Source: Shinisaurus crocodilurus
Taxonomy: Eukaryota; Chordata; Lepidosauria; Squamata; Shinisauridae
Length of the DNA stretch: 64,000 bases
Reading direction: 5' to 3'
Assembly: GCA_021292165.1 (NCBI GenBank)
Contig: CM037876.1
Coordinates: 311,934,492 to 311,998,491 of the forward strand
The notes beneath the pieces were generated by a model. That model worked only from the letters and a program-made list of their open reading frames with translations, was not told where the DNA came from and did not search any database. Position numbers and translations under genes: made by a program. This document shows, piece after piece, positions 19,015-27,289 of the stretch (its first letter is position 1; each line of letters opens with the position of its first letter).

Positions 19015-19149
19015 CAGTGTTCTCCAACCTTGGGTCCCCAGATGTTTTTGGCCTACAACTCCCAGCATGCCCCAGCCAGCAACGCTGGCTGGGGCATGCT
19101 GGGAGTTGTAGGCCAAAAACATCTGGGGACCCAAGGTTGGAGAACACTG
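19015..19149. mobile_element. FB-A hAT-type MITE, copy A6
   Basis: Complete 135-bp palindrome with canonical ends. Perfect 8-bp target duplication ccctatgt at 19007-19014 and 19150-19157. The loop is aacg between ccccagccagc arms. Confidence 0.94.
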
Positions 19150-19157
19150 CCCTATGT

Positions 19158-19925
19158 AGAGCGCATTACAGCAGTCAAGCCTGTAGGCTGCAAAACTGTG
19201 GCTCAGTGTAGCAAGATCTCCTCTATCTAAGAAGGGACGGAGCCTGCATAAGACACGGAGCTGAAGGAGACTGTTCCCCGGCACTGCTAAGACGTGCTTG
19301 TCCAAAAACAGGACCTGTTCAAACCAGACCAGACTCCAAACCTGTCCAGGTGGGCAGATGGTAACCCCGACCACCATCATCACAAGTAACCCAGCTCCCT
19401 CGATTGCTTTGAAGGTGCCCCCGTGCGTAGGCTGTTTGCATCGTGCCACTCAGCTAGCAGAAGATCCCGCACGGCCCCAGCCATGGGAAGAATACGGACT
19501 CCTTTTCTGTCCTGCCTTCCTTTCAAAGTGCCCCCCCCCCCCCCGCTGAAAGACACAGAGGACGCCTGCAGCTAGGCTGCTGCGGCAGGTTTTCAGCTGC
19601 AGGCACAGGGAGGAACTTGTTTGCCAAGTGAGAAGCCATGGATCAAAGGAAGGGGACACACATTTTGTTCAGCAGGGGATGGAGACACGAGCCAATGCCA
19701 GCTTCCGGACCACTTTTGCACGTGGGGCAGAGATTTCAAGAGGGGAAAGAAGATGCCCAGCTCTGGCTAATCCCAAGGAGTTTTTTGCCGTTGAGTTCAA
19801 CAAGGAGTTTAAGCCATCTACCCGGTCATCATAAATTAATCTCCGATTCCATCCATTTTCTCTCCTCGTTTTCTCTTCTAGACTAACAGTGTCTCTGATG
19901 GGGGTGCCGTATGCCTTGGCAATGT
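19158..19925. other. Mostly unassigned, possible LINE remnant
   Basis: 19158-19330 (cattacagcagtcaagcctg, aagaagggacggagcctgc) has the style of antisense L2-type ORF sequence, but I cannot prove it. A C run is at 19530-19544. The rest is unassigned. Confidence 0.4.
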
Positions 19926-19929
19926 GGCA

Positions 19930-20030
19930 TCTTTTTATTTATTTATTTATTTAATACAATTTTTAATACCGCCCAATAGCCGAAGCTCTCTGGGCGGTTT
20001 ACAACAGTTTAAACCATAAAATACAATATT
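19930..20030 (-). mobile_element. L2-type LINE tail, minus strand
   Basis: tttatttatttatttaatac is followed by aataccgcccaatagccgaa and gctctctgggcggtttacaa. Read in reverse this is the common L2-like 3' end with its simple repeat tail. Only the last 100 bp are present. Confidence 0.7.
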
Positions 20031-20430
20031 ATATATATATATATATATATAAAAGAAGAAGTCCTGACTGACTGACTGACTGACTGACTCATCAACGCCC
20101 AGCTCAAACCATTTAATCTAGAAACGTGAAATTTTGAAGGAACATTGCTTTTATGACGTAGAGCCCCACTAAGGAAGGATTTTTGGAAATTCCGTCCCTA
20201 AGGGGGTGGAAAAAGGGGGCAAAATCGCCCCACTCTCATATCTCCTATGGGCAAAACAACAGGGCAGCAGTTTTGCAAATCGGCCTCACCTCAGAATTGC
20301 TGCAGGAGCCAATAGGAGCAGTTATGCAAATAGCCCATACGCCACTTAGAATGTTCGTATGAATTCCTGCAGGGGCCAATAGGGGTGGGTATGCAAATCT
20401 CCCCAAGGCCACTTAGAAATGTCGAAAGTG
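20031..20430. repeat. Uncharacterised repeat with gactgactgact array and octamer sites
   Basis: It starts with an (at)n run and six gact units (20067-20088), then catcaacgcccagctcaaacc. An imperfect tandem repeat (20300-20360 and 20368-20425) follows. Each unit has CCAAT and then ATGCAAAT: 20309-20313 with 20324-20331, and 20376-20380 with 20391-20398. The beginning resembles a non-autonomous Helitron in style, from memory only. Confidence 0.45.
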
Positions 20431-20579
20431 GAAGGAGAAAAATGGCCCCGTTGATCCACAGTTGGACAGACGGCCCTCCCATTCTCTGTGGGTGTGGAGC
20501 ATGCTGGAACAGACTGATACCTACTCAACCATTTGGGCCGCCTACATGGAACAGAACCGGAAGTATATACACATAGCTC

Positions 20580-20652
20580 AGCCTTCCTTAACCTGAGGCC
20601 CTCCAGATGTGCTGGCCTGCAACTCTCATAATTCCCATCCAGCATGATCATG
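20580..20652 (+). repeat. FB-B foldback, left arm only
   Basis: The stretch reads cagccttccttaacctgagg, then agatgtgctggcctgcaact. The right arm is lost. Confidence 0.65.
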
Positions 20653-20790
20653 CGCACTCGTCATTACCTAATCACGGTTGTTTGTAGATTCTTTAGATGG
20701 TGTTGTGACCCTCCAGTTCACTTTTGTGTCTAACCAGCACTTTCAGCGAGGGTTTTTTTTAGAGCAGGGAGGGAACATGAGGCATTTCTG

Positions 20791-21040
20791 AGAGCCAGTG
20801 TGGCGTAGTGGTGAGAGTGCTGGACTGGGACTCGGGAGATCCGGGTTCGAGTCCCTGCTGGGCCATGAAACTCACTGGGTGACTTTGGGCCAGTCACTGC
20901 CTCTCAGCCTAACCTACCTCACAAGGTTGTTGTGAGGATAAAATGGAGAGGAGGATGAGGATTATGTAAGCCGCCTTGGGTTCCTTGCAGGAAAAAAGGC
21001 AGGGTATAAATCTAACAAATAAATAAAATAAATAAAATTT
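20791..21040 (+). mobile_element. Sauria-type SINE
   Basis: Complete copy with A box, perfect B box (ggttcgagtcc), body and a tail ending in aataaataaaataaataaa. Confidence 0.93.
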
Positions 21041-21373
21041 AATTGTGAAAGCAAAAGAAAACGTAATTTCCTCTCCTGTATTTGCACTCTTCTGCTGTAC
21101 CACAGTGCCACCTAGAGGTTATGCAATGGAAAAGCAGGAAAGGAAATGCTCCTGGTAGATCTCAGTTCTGCAAGGACACAAAGTAGATACAGCAGATTAA
21201 CATCCAATTAACAGCCTCCTGTAGTGAAGCTCTTGGATCCTAAAATAAGTGAACTCACAGAAGGAAAGTTCCCTGTCCCTTCTCCTCTCCACCCCCACCG
21301 TGGCCGCCTCCACACTTCAAAAGCCTCTCTGGAGAGTCGGGGGGGGGGGGGCTCCTCCTGAACAATGCATGAT

Positions 21374-21491
21374 GGGTCCCCAGATGTTTTTGGCCTACAA
21401 CTCCCAGCATGCCCCAGCCAGCATAGCTGGCTGGGGCATGCTGTGAGTTGTAGGCCAAAAACATCTGGGGACCCAAGGTTGAGAAACACTG
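21374..21491. mobile_element. FB-A hAT-type MITE, copy A7, left end lost
   Basis: The copy starts inside the arm (gggtccccagatg) and ends with the gagaaacactg variant end. The arms pair through the centre agccagcatagctggct. The outer 18 bp of the left arm are missing, so no target duplication can be read. Confidence 0.88.
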
Positions 21492-21619
21492 GGCACGGGG
21501 AATGTAAATCACCCCAAATTGGGCGGACCTCTGAGTTGGATTGTGACTGAGTTACATCTATCCTACAAACACCATTTCTTACCCCAAGGTGAATGTTAGG
21601 AACCACAGTTCTACAAAGG

Positions 21620-21838
21620 GGGGGAGGAGGCTGGTGACCCCTATTTCGGCGGGGCTCCTTATCCATTGCAGGTTTTATTTGGCGCGTTATAGCAGCTCTC
21701 CGTGGTGCCGAACGCCGTCCCCAAAATAGGTTCACCCCCGTGGAGCACCACGGATAGCTCCTACGAAGCTCCAAGGAAAAGCCACAAAACCTGCAATGGA
21801 CAAGGGGCCCCGCCGACGTAGGGGTCACCAACCTCCAC
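21620..21838. mobile_element. FB-K foldback, well preserved
   Basis: Left arm gaggctggtgacccctattt and cggcggggctccttatccat. Right arm atggacaaggggccccgccg and aggggtcaccaacctccact. Arms are roughly 100 bp with about ten mismatches. The loop is around 21725-21745. No coding frame. Target duplication not resolved. Confidence 0.75.
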
Positions 21839-21844
21839 TGGGGC

Positions 21845-22540
21845 TACGGCGTCTCTGACAGAGAATACCTCGCCAAGCTACGCTTCCCATGATTCTTTGG
21901 GGGAAGCTCTCGCCGTTGAAAAATGTTCTGAGATTGTATTATAGATAGGCTCCACACAGTGCTGGCCTTTCGCTTCCTCTCACAGTCTGTGCTCTTCCCC
22001 GGAGTCTGGGGGCTGGGGACAGTTTTGTTGCCGCCGCCGCCGCTGTTTGGCCTACGGCTTTTGGCTGCTTTGTGTTGCGTGGCGGCTGGACTTGCACACG
22101 ACAGCGACATGACCCTCAAAGCCCCCTTGGTGTTGCCATGGGAACCAGAGGGGAATACCCTTTTCAAAACAAAAAACAAAACCAACCAAACAAAAAAAAA
22201 AAACACCCGTTAAATAGATCACAGCCATTTGCATCCTTTTCCAGGAACTAAAAGACAATTCCGGGCCAAAGCAAAGTAAGTAACAATGACTTGGGATGAT
22301 TTATGAAGTCGGTTTCAGCCCCCAGGGGAAGGGAAGGCGCAGCAGCGACATTTTGACAATAGACTGGCGAGGGTGGGACGAATGTGGGTCGCGCAGCATG
22401 CCGTGTGCGCTGGCCGCATCAGCCCAGCGGTTCCATTTTGAACCCCCCCAAACGCCATCTCTGAAGACATCTCCTGCCCGGCTGTGACTCACCCACCACA
22501 ATTGGCTTCAATAATTACTCAGAAGCATTCCCTGCTCCGA
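21845..22540. other. Unassigned stretch
   Basis: A ccg run (ttgccgccgccgccgctg) lies near 22026-22043 and an A-rich run near 22160-22205. I recognise no exon or repeat family. Confidence 0.4.
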
Positions 22541-22542
22541 GT

Positions 22543-22543
22543 A

Positions 22544-22580
<37 letters not shown>
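22543..22580. repeat. (CA)n microsatellite
   Basis: About 17 uninterrupted ca units, then caaacacag. Confidence 0.95.
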
Positions 22581-22584
<4 letters not shown>

Positions 22585-22671
22585 GGGAGGAAACCATCAA
22601 AGCAGGCTGGCTCCCAGAAGCCAAAGCACCACCTTCCCGGAGCCTGCTTGTTTAAGCCTGTGACATTCAAG

Positions 22672-22762
22672 AGGAGGGCTCCTTGGACTGCAGCTCCCAT
22701 CATCCCCAGCCAGCTTGGCCGGGAATGATGGGAGTTGCAGTCCAACGCATCCAAAGGGCACC
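22672..22762. repeat. FB-B-type foldback, short
   Basis: Left arm ccttggactgcagctcccat, right arm gatgggagttgcagtccaac, followed by gcatccaaagggcaccc. The arms match well and the loop is agcttggccgg. Confidence 0.75.
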
Positions 22763-23024
22763 CGCTCGCGAGGGTGACAGTGAGGAAGGAGCTAGACCCC
22801 CCCCGCTTGAGGGCGGGGGCGCCTACTGAGGGGGGGTCTCATGTGATATTCCACCCCCAAAAATCTGGGCCTGGCACTGATCCTCTGCGCCCTTCCTGGA
22901 GTGGATCGGGCCCTCACTCTCTTGATGACTACATGTGAGGGGGCAGCAGCAGGGAAGGCATGGCGCATGCCAGAAAGGGGGCAACAGATGACCGGGGGGG
23001 AGGGCTGTGGCCCCCTTTGCTCAC

Positions 23025-23200
23025 CTACAGGCCCGTGGCTCTCGCTGGCTCAGCTCTGTCTGAGCGTGGAAAGCTAAGCAGGGTCAGGCCTGGTTATCAC
23101 TTGGACGGGAGACCCCCTCCTCTAGTTTCCTGCATTGAGCAGGGGGTTGGACTCGATGGCCTTGTAGTGGGCCCCGTCCAACTCTACGATCTATGAAAAC
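23025..23200 (+). mobile_element. 5S rRNA-headed SINE with CR1-like tail
   Basis: gaaagctaagcagggtcagg and cctggttatcacttggacgg, then gagacc, match the internal promoter half of 5S rRNA. The tail is the CR1 3' end (ctgcattgagcagggggttg, cgatggccttgta, ctctacgatctatga). The upstream 60 bp (ggctctcgctggctcagctc) are shared with the copy at 8518-8712, so this is a family rather than a chance junction. Pol III transcription and CR1-dependent retrotransposition are inferred. Confidence 0.82.
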
Positions 23201-23261
23201 TATGAAGGAACTGTCGTGCCGGCACCCACGGCCCCATGTGTTGCAGGGCCCGTGTGCCCCC

Positions 23262-23560
23262 TTGTCAGGGAGGTGGTGGTGGACTCTCCCACCCTGGAGG
23301 CGTTCAAGGTGCAGCTGGACAGCCAGGGATGCTTTGACGGGGATTCCTGCATTGAGCGTGGGGTTGAACTTGATGGCCTTAGAGCAGTGTTCTCCAACCT
23401 TGGGTCCCCAGATGTTTTTGGCCTACAACTCCCAGCTTGCCCCCGCCCACTGGCGGGGGCAAGCTGGGAGTTGTAGGCCAAAAACATCTGGGGACCCAAG
23501 GTTGGAGAACACTGCCTTAGAGGCCCCGTTCCAACTCTTACTATTCTATGATTCTATGAC
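23262..23560 (+). mobile_element. CR1 LINE 3' end, interrupted by FB-A
   Basis: It contains aggtggtggtggactctccc, caccctggaggcgttcaagg, and the CR1 untranslated tail ending ctattctatgattctatga. An FB-A element (23395-23514) lies inside the tail with a perfect duplication of CR1 sequence, so the CR1 copy was there first. Confidence 0.88.
23395..23514. mobile_element. FB-A hAT-type MITE, copy A8
   Basis: Canonical ends. Perfect 8-bp target duplication ccttagag at 23387-23394 and 23515-23522. The arm centre is altered on both sides in a matched way: cagcttgcccccgcc left, ggcgggggcaagctg right. Confidence 0.94.
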
Positions 23561-23679
23561 CCCTCACTTAGTCTGTGAACGCAAAAAAAACCAAAACGGT
23601 GATACTTAACAGAGGTGGGGAAAGGCCCTCTCTTTGCACCAGCATGGTGGTTCGTTTGGCATAGGACACCGAACATGGG

Positions 23680-23878
23680 AAGCTGCCCTTATTATGCCAA
23701 GTCAGAGCACTGGTCTATCTTAGCCCAGTCTTCCTGGCACTGACTGGCAGTGGCGCTCCAAGGTCTCTCAGGCAGGATTTATAACCTCACCCTACCTGGA
23801 GATGCCCGGGTTCAAGCAGGGGACCTTCTGCTTGCAAAGCAGACAGAGGCTCTTCCGCCGAGCCATGGCCCTTTATAC
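23680..23878 (-). mobile_element. S2 tRNA-derived SINE, minus strand
   Basis: Minus-strand reading gives a head with the antisense of ggaccttctgcttgcaaagc, then the body (acctggagatgcccgggttc on plus) and a 3' part near 23685 (gggaagctgcccttattat). It is diverged from the copy at 58510-58716. Confidence 0.7.
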
Positions 23879-24445
23879 TGAGTCATGACCTACTCTAGGA
23901 TTCATAGGTATAGGGTATCCGATCACGCTGTTCAAATGGGCTGTAACTTTCCCCCAGAAACTTTATATATATATAAAGTTCACCACATGTGAAGGAAAGC
24001 TGCATTGATTCCCCCACATTTCCAACAGGCACTACTGATGTCCGGGTATGTCTTTGCCAATTTGTGTGTGTCTTTTTGTTGTTGTCGTTGTCGTAGCTGA
24101 TTTGAGGTTCTTTAAAAACAAATTCTTGTCCCAAAATGGCACTTCATGGGTTCCTTCCCGGATCGTAAAAGCATCAAACGGCACGATCTAATGGGGCTGC
24201 CCGTAACCCCCATACTTGTTGGAGGATTGTTGGGAGCATCCTGTTGAGGGCGGAGGAAAGGATTGTCTCTGTGGTTCCCTCGCCCTCCAGAACACGCAGA
24301 GGGCCAATTTCGGCCGTCTAAGTGTGTTTTTACGCTGGCTTCTGAGGAGAGGAGATGGAGGCACCGCCAGGGTAAGTCGGTCTTCCGTCTTTGGAGCTGC
24401 AGCCAGCAAGGAAAGAACCGCATCGGTTGCAACAGCAGAGGGAGG
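23879..24445. other. Unassigned stretch
   Basis: Short tata-rich hairpin (ctttatatatatataaag) at 23961-23978 and a gttgttgtcgttgtcg patch near 24078. No gene recognised. Confidence 0.4.
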
Positions 24446-24447
24446 GA

Positions 24448-24838
24448 ACTCATAGAATCATAGAAAAGTAGAGTTGGAAGGGGCCTACAAGGCCATCGAG
24501 TCCAACCCCCTGCTCAATGCAGGAATCTAGGTCAAAGCATCTCTGACAGATGTCTGTCCAGCCGCACCTTGAATGCCTCCAGACTGGGAGAGCCCACCAC
24601 CTCCCTAGGTAGTTGATTCCATTGTCTTATTGCTCTGACAGTCAGGAAATTTTTCCTGATGTTTAGGTGGAATCTAGGTTCCTGTAACTTGAGCCCATTA
24701 TTCCGTGTCCTGCAAACTGGGATGATCGAGAAGAGATCTTTGCCCTCCTCTGTGTGACATCCCTTCAAATACTGGAAGAGTGCGATCATATCTCCCCTCA
24801 GTCTCCTCTTCTGAAGGCTAAACATGCCCAGTTCTTGA
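24448..24838 (-). mobile_element. CR1 LINE 3' end, minus strand
   Basis: The minus strand encodes the last part of CR1 ORF2 ([19 protein letters not shown] through HLSEML), followed by the CR1 tail that starts at 24448 on the plus strand. It is 5'-truncated at about 24838. It is very close in sequence to the copies at 3534-5559 and 34394-35028. Confidence 0.9.
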
Positions 24839-24839
24839 G

Positions 24840-25286
24840 GCTTTTCCCAAGGCTGTCCAGCGTAGCAGTAGCACCAGCAAAGTTTTTGCATTCACCTGTA
24901 CACCTCTGTCCAAGGAACTCTGGCCGTTGGGCGATCTAAAATGGGAAGAAATACTAAATGACATGAACAAATAATCACGTTAAGCACGTAGAGGGGGGTA
25001 AAGCTGGGCAAAAGTGGGGGCGGGCGGGCCCATCTCCTGAAACCTCTCAGTCCAAAAGCACAGGGCCGGCCCCACCTTTAGGCGAAGTGAGGCAATGGCC
25101 TCAGGCGGCAAGCGCTGGGTGGGTGGGGGGGAGCAGCGTTGGCGGCCTCCCAGCTGCCCCCCTCCGTTGGAGCACAGAGCGGTGCCCGCCCCACATCCGT
25201 ACCTCTGAGCTCCCTAAACTAGCCGGTTGCCTCTGGTACGGTAGAGCAAGGACATTATCCCGCTGCCAGTGAGTGTTGGAGTATAT
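24840..25286. other. Unassigned, with a DNA-transposon-like end
   Basis: 25065-25125 (cagggccggccccaccttta, then caatggcctcaggcggcaag) looks like one end of a hAT-type element. Its partner end was not located. The remainder is unassigned. Bases from about 25272 are probably the outer part of the FB-C element split by the insertion at 25295. Confidence 0.4.
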
Positions 25287-25294
25287 GTCACCTT

Positions 25295-26006
25295 CGGGGC
25301 CGGATTAAGAGCATTATGGGCCTGGTGCTGAGGAGGGCGCGCGGCTGAAGAGGGCGCAGAAACGCTGCGCTCCTCTTCGCTGCCGCTGCGCCGCCCCCGC
25401 CAGGCCTCTGCCTCCGCCGCGCCGCCCCCGCCAGGCCTCCGCCTCCCCACCCTCCCGCCCGCCCGCCCGCCGCCGCCGCCGCACCCTCCCGTCCCGCTCG
25501 CCGCTGCGCCTCCCCCCGCCCTCCCGCTCGCTGCCGCTGCACCTCCCGCCGCCGCCGCCATCACCACCACCCCCGACCCCCCCCGCCACCTACCTTCTCT
25601 GCGTCGTGTCGCTTCCGGAGCCCCGCCCGCGTTGTTTTGGCTGGAGGAACCAGGGCAACAGGGCTTAAACAGCCCTGTTGCCATGGTTTCCCCGGCAAAA
25701 AACAGCGCGGGGGTCCCGTCGCGTCACTTCCTCCTCCTCATCGGCGGCGGCGGCAGCCGCCGCCGCCGCAACAGCCACAGCAGCCGCAGCAGCCGCCAGG
25801 GCGGGGGGAAGATAGGTTGGTGGTGGCGGCGCAGGGTTTTTTTGTTTTTTGTTTTGCAGAGCAGGGCTGTTTTGGAGAGGGCCCCCCGCTAAATATTATT
25901 TCGCCTGGGGCGCCAAACTGCCCTGCACCGGTCCTGATTGTGGGCCTATTTTGGGGTACGGGCCTGGAGCTGCAGCTCCAATAGCCCCTATCTTAATCCG
26001 GCCCTG
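25295..26006. mobile_element. hAT-type element carrying a CpG island
   Basis: The 712-bp element has terminal inverted repeats cggggccggattaaga (left) and tcttaatccggccctg (right), 15 of 16 paired. The 8-bp target duplication is perfect: gtcacctt at 25287-25294 and 26007-26014. The interior (about 25325-25870) is extremely G+C- and CpG-rich with cgg/ccg repeats. On the minus strand it contains a splice-donor-like gcagagaaggtaggtggc at 25590-25607. There is no transposase. The size and boundaries are well supported. The promoter-like nature of the insert is inference. Confidence 0.85.
25648..25688. repeat. Hairpin inside the CpG-rich hAT element
   Basis: Arms aaccagggcaacagggct and agccctgttgccatggtt pair at 17 of 18 positions around ttaaac-type spacer bases. 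The right arm contains gttgccatgg, resembling half of an RFX X-box. Confidence 0.75.
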
Positions 26007-26014
26007 GTCACCTT

Positions 26015-26155
26015 CTCCCAACCGTGAGCCGTCCAGATGCGTTGGACTGCAACTGCCAGCATCCCCCAGCCAGCAAAGCTGGCTGGGGGATGCTGGCAGT
26101 TATAGTCCAACGCATCTGGACGGCTCACGGTTGGCAAAAGCTGGTATACGGAGTG
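26015..26155. mobile_element. FB-C foldback, right part of a split element (copy C1)
   Basis: Palindrome with ends cccaaccgtgagccgtccag and ctggacggctcacggttgg, and arms gcaactgccagcatccccca. Its outer right end caaaagctggtatacggagt pairs with sequence left of the hAT insertion (ggagtatatgtcacctt), so the hAT element at 25295-26006 inserted into the left outer arm of this copy. Confidence 0.78.
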
Positions 26156-26374
26156 TGTGTGGCCTGCTTCTGATTCCTCCTGTGGGAAAGGAATTCTGCA
26201 CAAGCCCAGAGGCATGCTAACCTTTTTATTACTAATCCACACGTACCTGGACAAGCGAGTGCTGGTGTGGCAAACGTCTTCTTCTGGGCCCAGAATTAAT
26301 CCCCGCTGGAGATGCTGCGCACCTGCGCTTCCTAATGGTGAGAAGCCTTGAGCAGTGGAACCGGCTGCCTCACG

Positions 26375-26960
26375 ACGGGGCAGGTCAGGGGCCGTGCTGG
26401 GTACCAAAAAGATCAGGGGCTCAAGCCCACAGGACCAAAAAAGAATTTGCATATGCTAATTTATATATGCACTAAAGCAGTGTTCTCCAACCTTGGGTCC
26501 CCAGATGTGTTTGGCCTACAACTCCCAGCATGCCCCAGCCAGCTATGCTGGCTGGGGCATGCTGGGAGTTGTAGGCCAAACACATCTGGGGCATGATGGG
26601 AATTGTAGGCCAAAAAACATCTGGGGACCCAAGGTTGGAGATCCCTGCTCTAAAGTCTGTGTGTGTGTCTTTAAAGGACCTTGTCTCCTAAGGACACCCC
26701 TTATTGTCAAAAGGGATGTACGGACAGGGGAGAGGAGGGCATTTGATTTCAGAAGAAAACCTCAGGCGACAGATTCAAGGGGGGGGCAGCAGGAAGTGAA
26801 GCACAGGTGGGCAAAAGGCCAGCTCGTCCAGGGGGATCAGGTGCAGCAGAGATCATCAGGGCCCCTGCCCCTTTCTTTCAGAAAGTGCCTCTGGACAGCA
26901 GGGTGGTGGGGCAGAGGGCCTCCCAGAGATTCGGGGCTCCAGCCCTAGTGGTCCGCCCCC
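26375..26960 (+). repeat. Composite dispersed repeat containing FB-A (copy 1)
   Basis: The order aagatcaggggctcaagccc, gaatttgcatatgc, FB-A, tgtgtgtgtctttaaaggac, ttgtctcctaaggacacccc, ggagaggagggcatttgatt recurs in reverse orientation at 52545-53050. The last part (gtggtggggcagagggcctc, ccagagattcggggctcc) recurs at 39640-39835. The element type is unknown. Confidence 0.7.
26478..26647. mobile_element. FB-A hAT-type MITE, copy A9, with a third arm
   Basis: Arms carry a matched change (gatgtgtttggcc left, ggccaaacacatc right). A third, more consensus-like right arm (gggaattgtaggccaaaaaa) follows, giving 170 bp. Target duplication cactaaag (26470-26477) and ctctaaag (26648-26655), 7 of 8. Confidence 0.9.
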
Positions 26961-27046
26961 TAACACCGCCTCTGGGGCAGGTTCTCCTTTACTGGAGGCA
27001 CTTAAGCAGAGGTCTGGGCATCCACCTGTCAGGGATGCCGTAGCTG

Positions 27047-27182
27047 CAATCCTATGCATGTTTAGATAGAGGGGGGGGGAGTCCTACAACTCCCAGCATG
27101 CCCCAGCTAGCCTGACTGGGGCATGCTGGGAGTTCAAGGACTCTCCCCCCCCCTATCTAAACATGCATAGGATTGCACCCTA
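27047..27182. mobile_element. FB-D foldback, copy D1
   Basis: Ends gcaatcctatgcatgtttag and ctaaacatgcataggattgc. Arms continue with gataga, a G run, then agtcctacaactcccagcat. The right arm has the complementary C run. The core resembles FB-A but the outer ends do not. Confidence 0.85.
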
Positions 27183-27289
27183 AGAGAACTGCGGGAAGCT
27201 GACGCCAATTTTTGTCTTTGAACAGAAGTAATTTAATGACAGGCACTTGAATGTAATAATTGATCAGTATGAAAGGAGCAACACCTTTT

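Noticed and set aside
25214..25684. Minus-strand Gly/Ala/Arg-rich frames over the cgg/ccg tract
   Set aside because: Translation of simple repeats inside a transposon. No domain, and all frames look alike.
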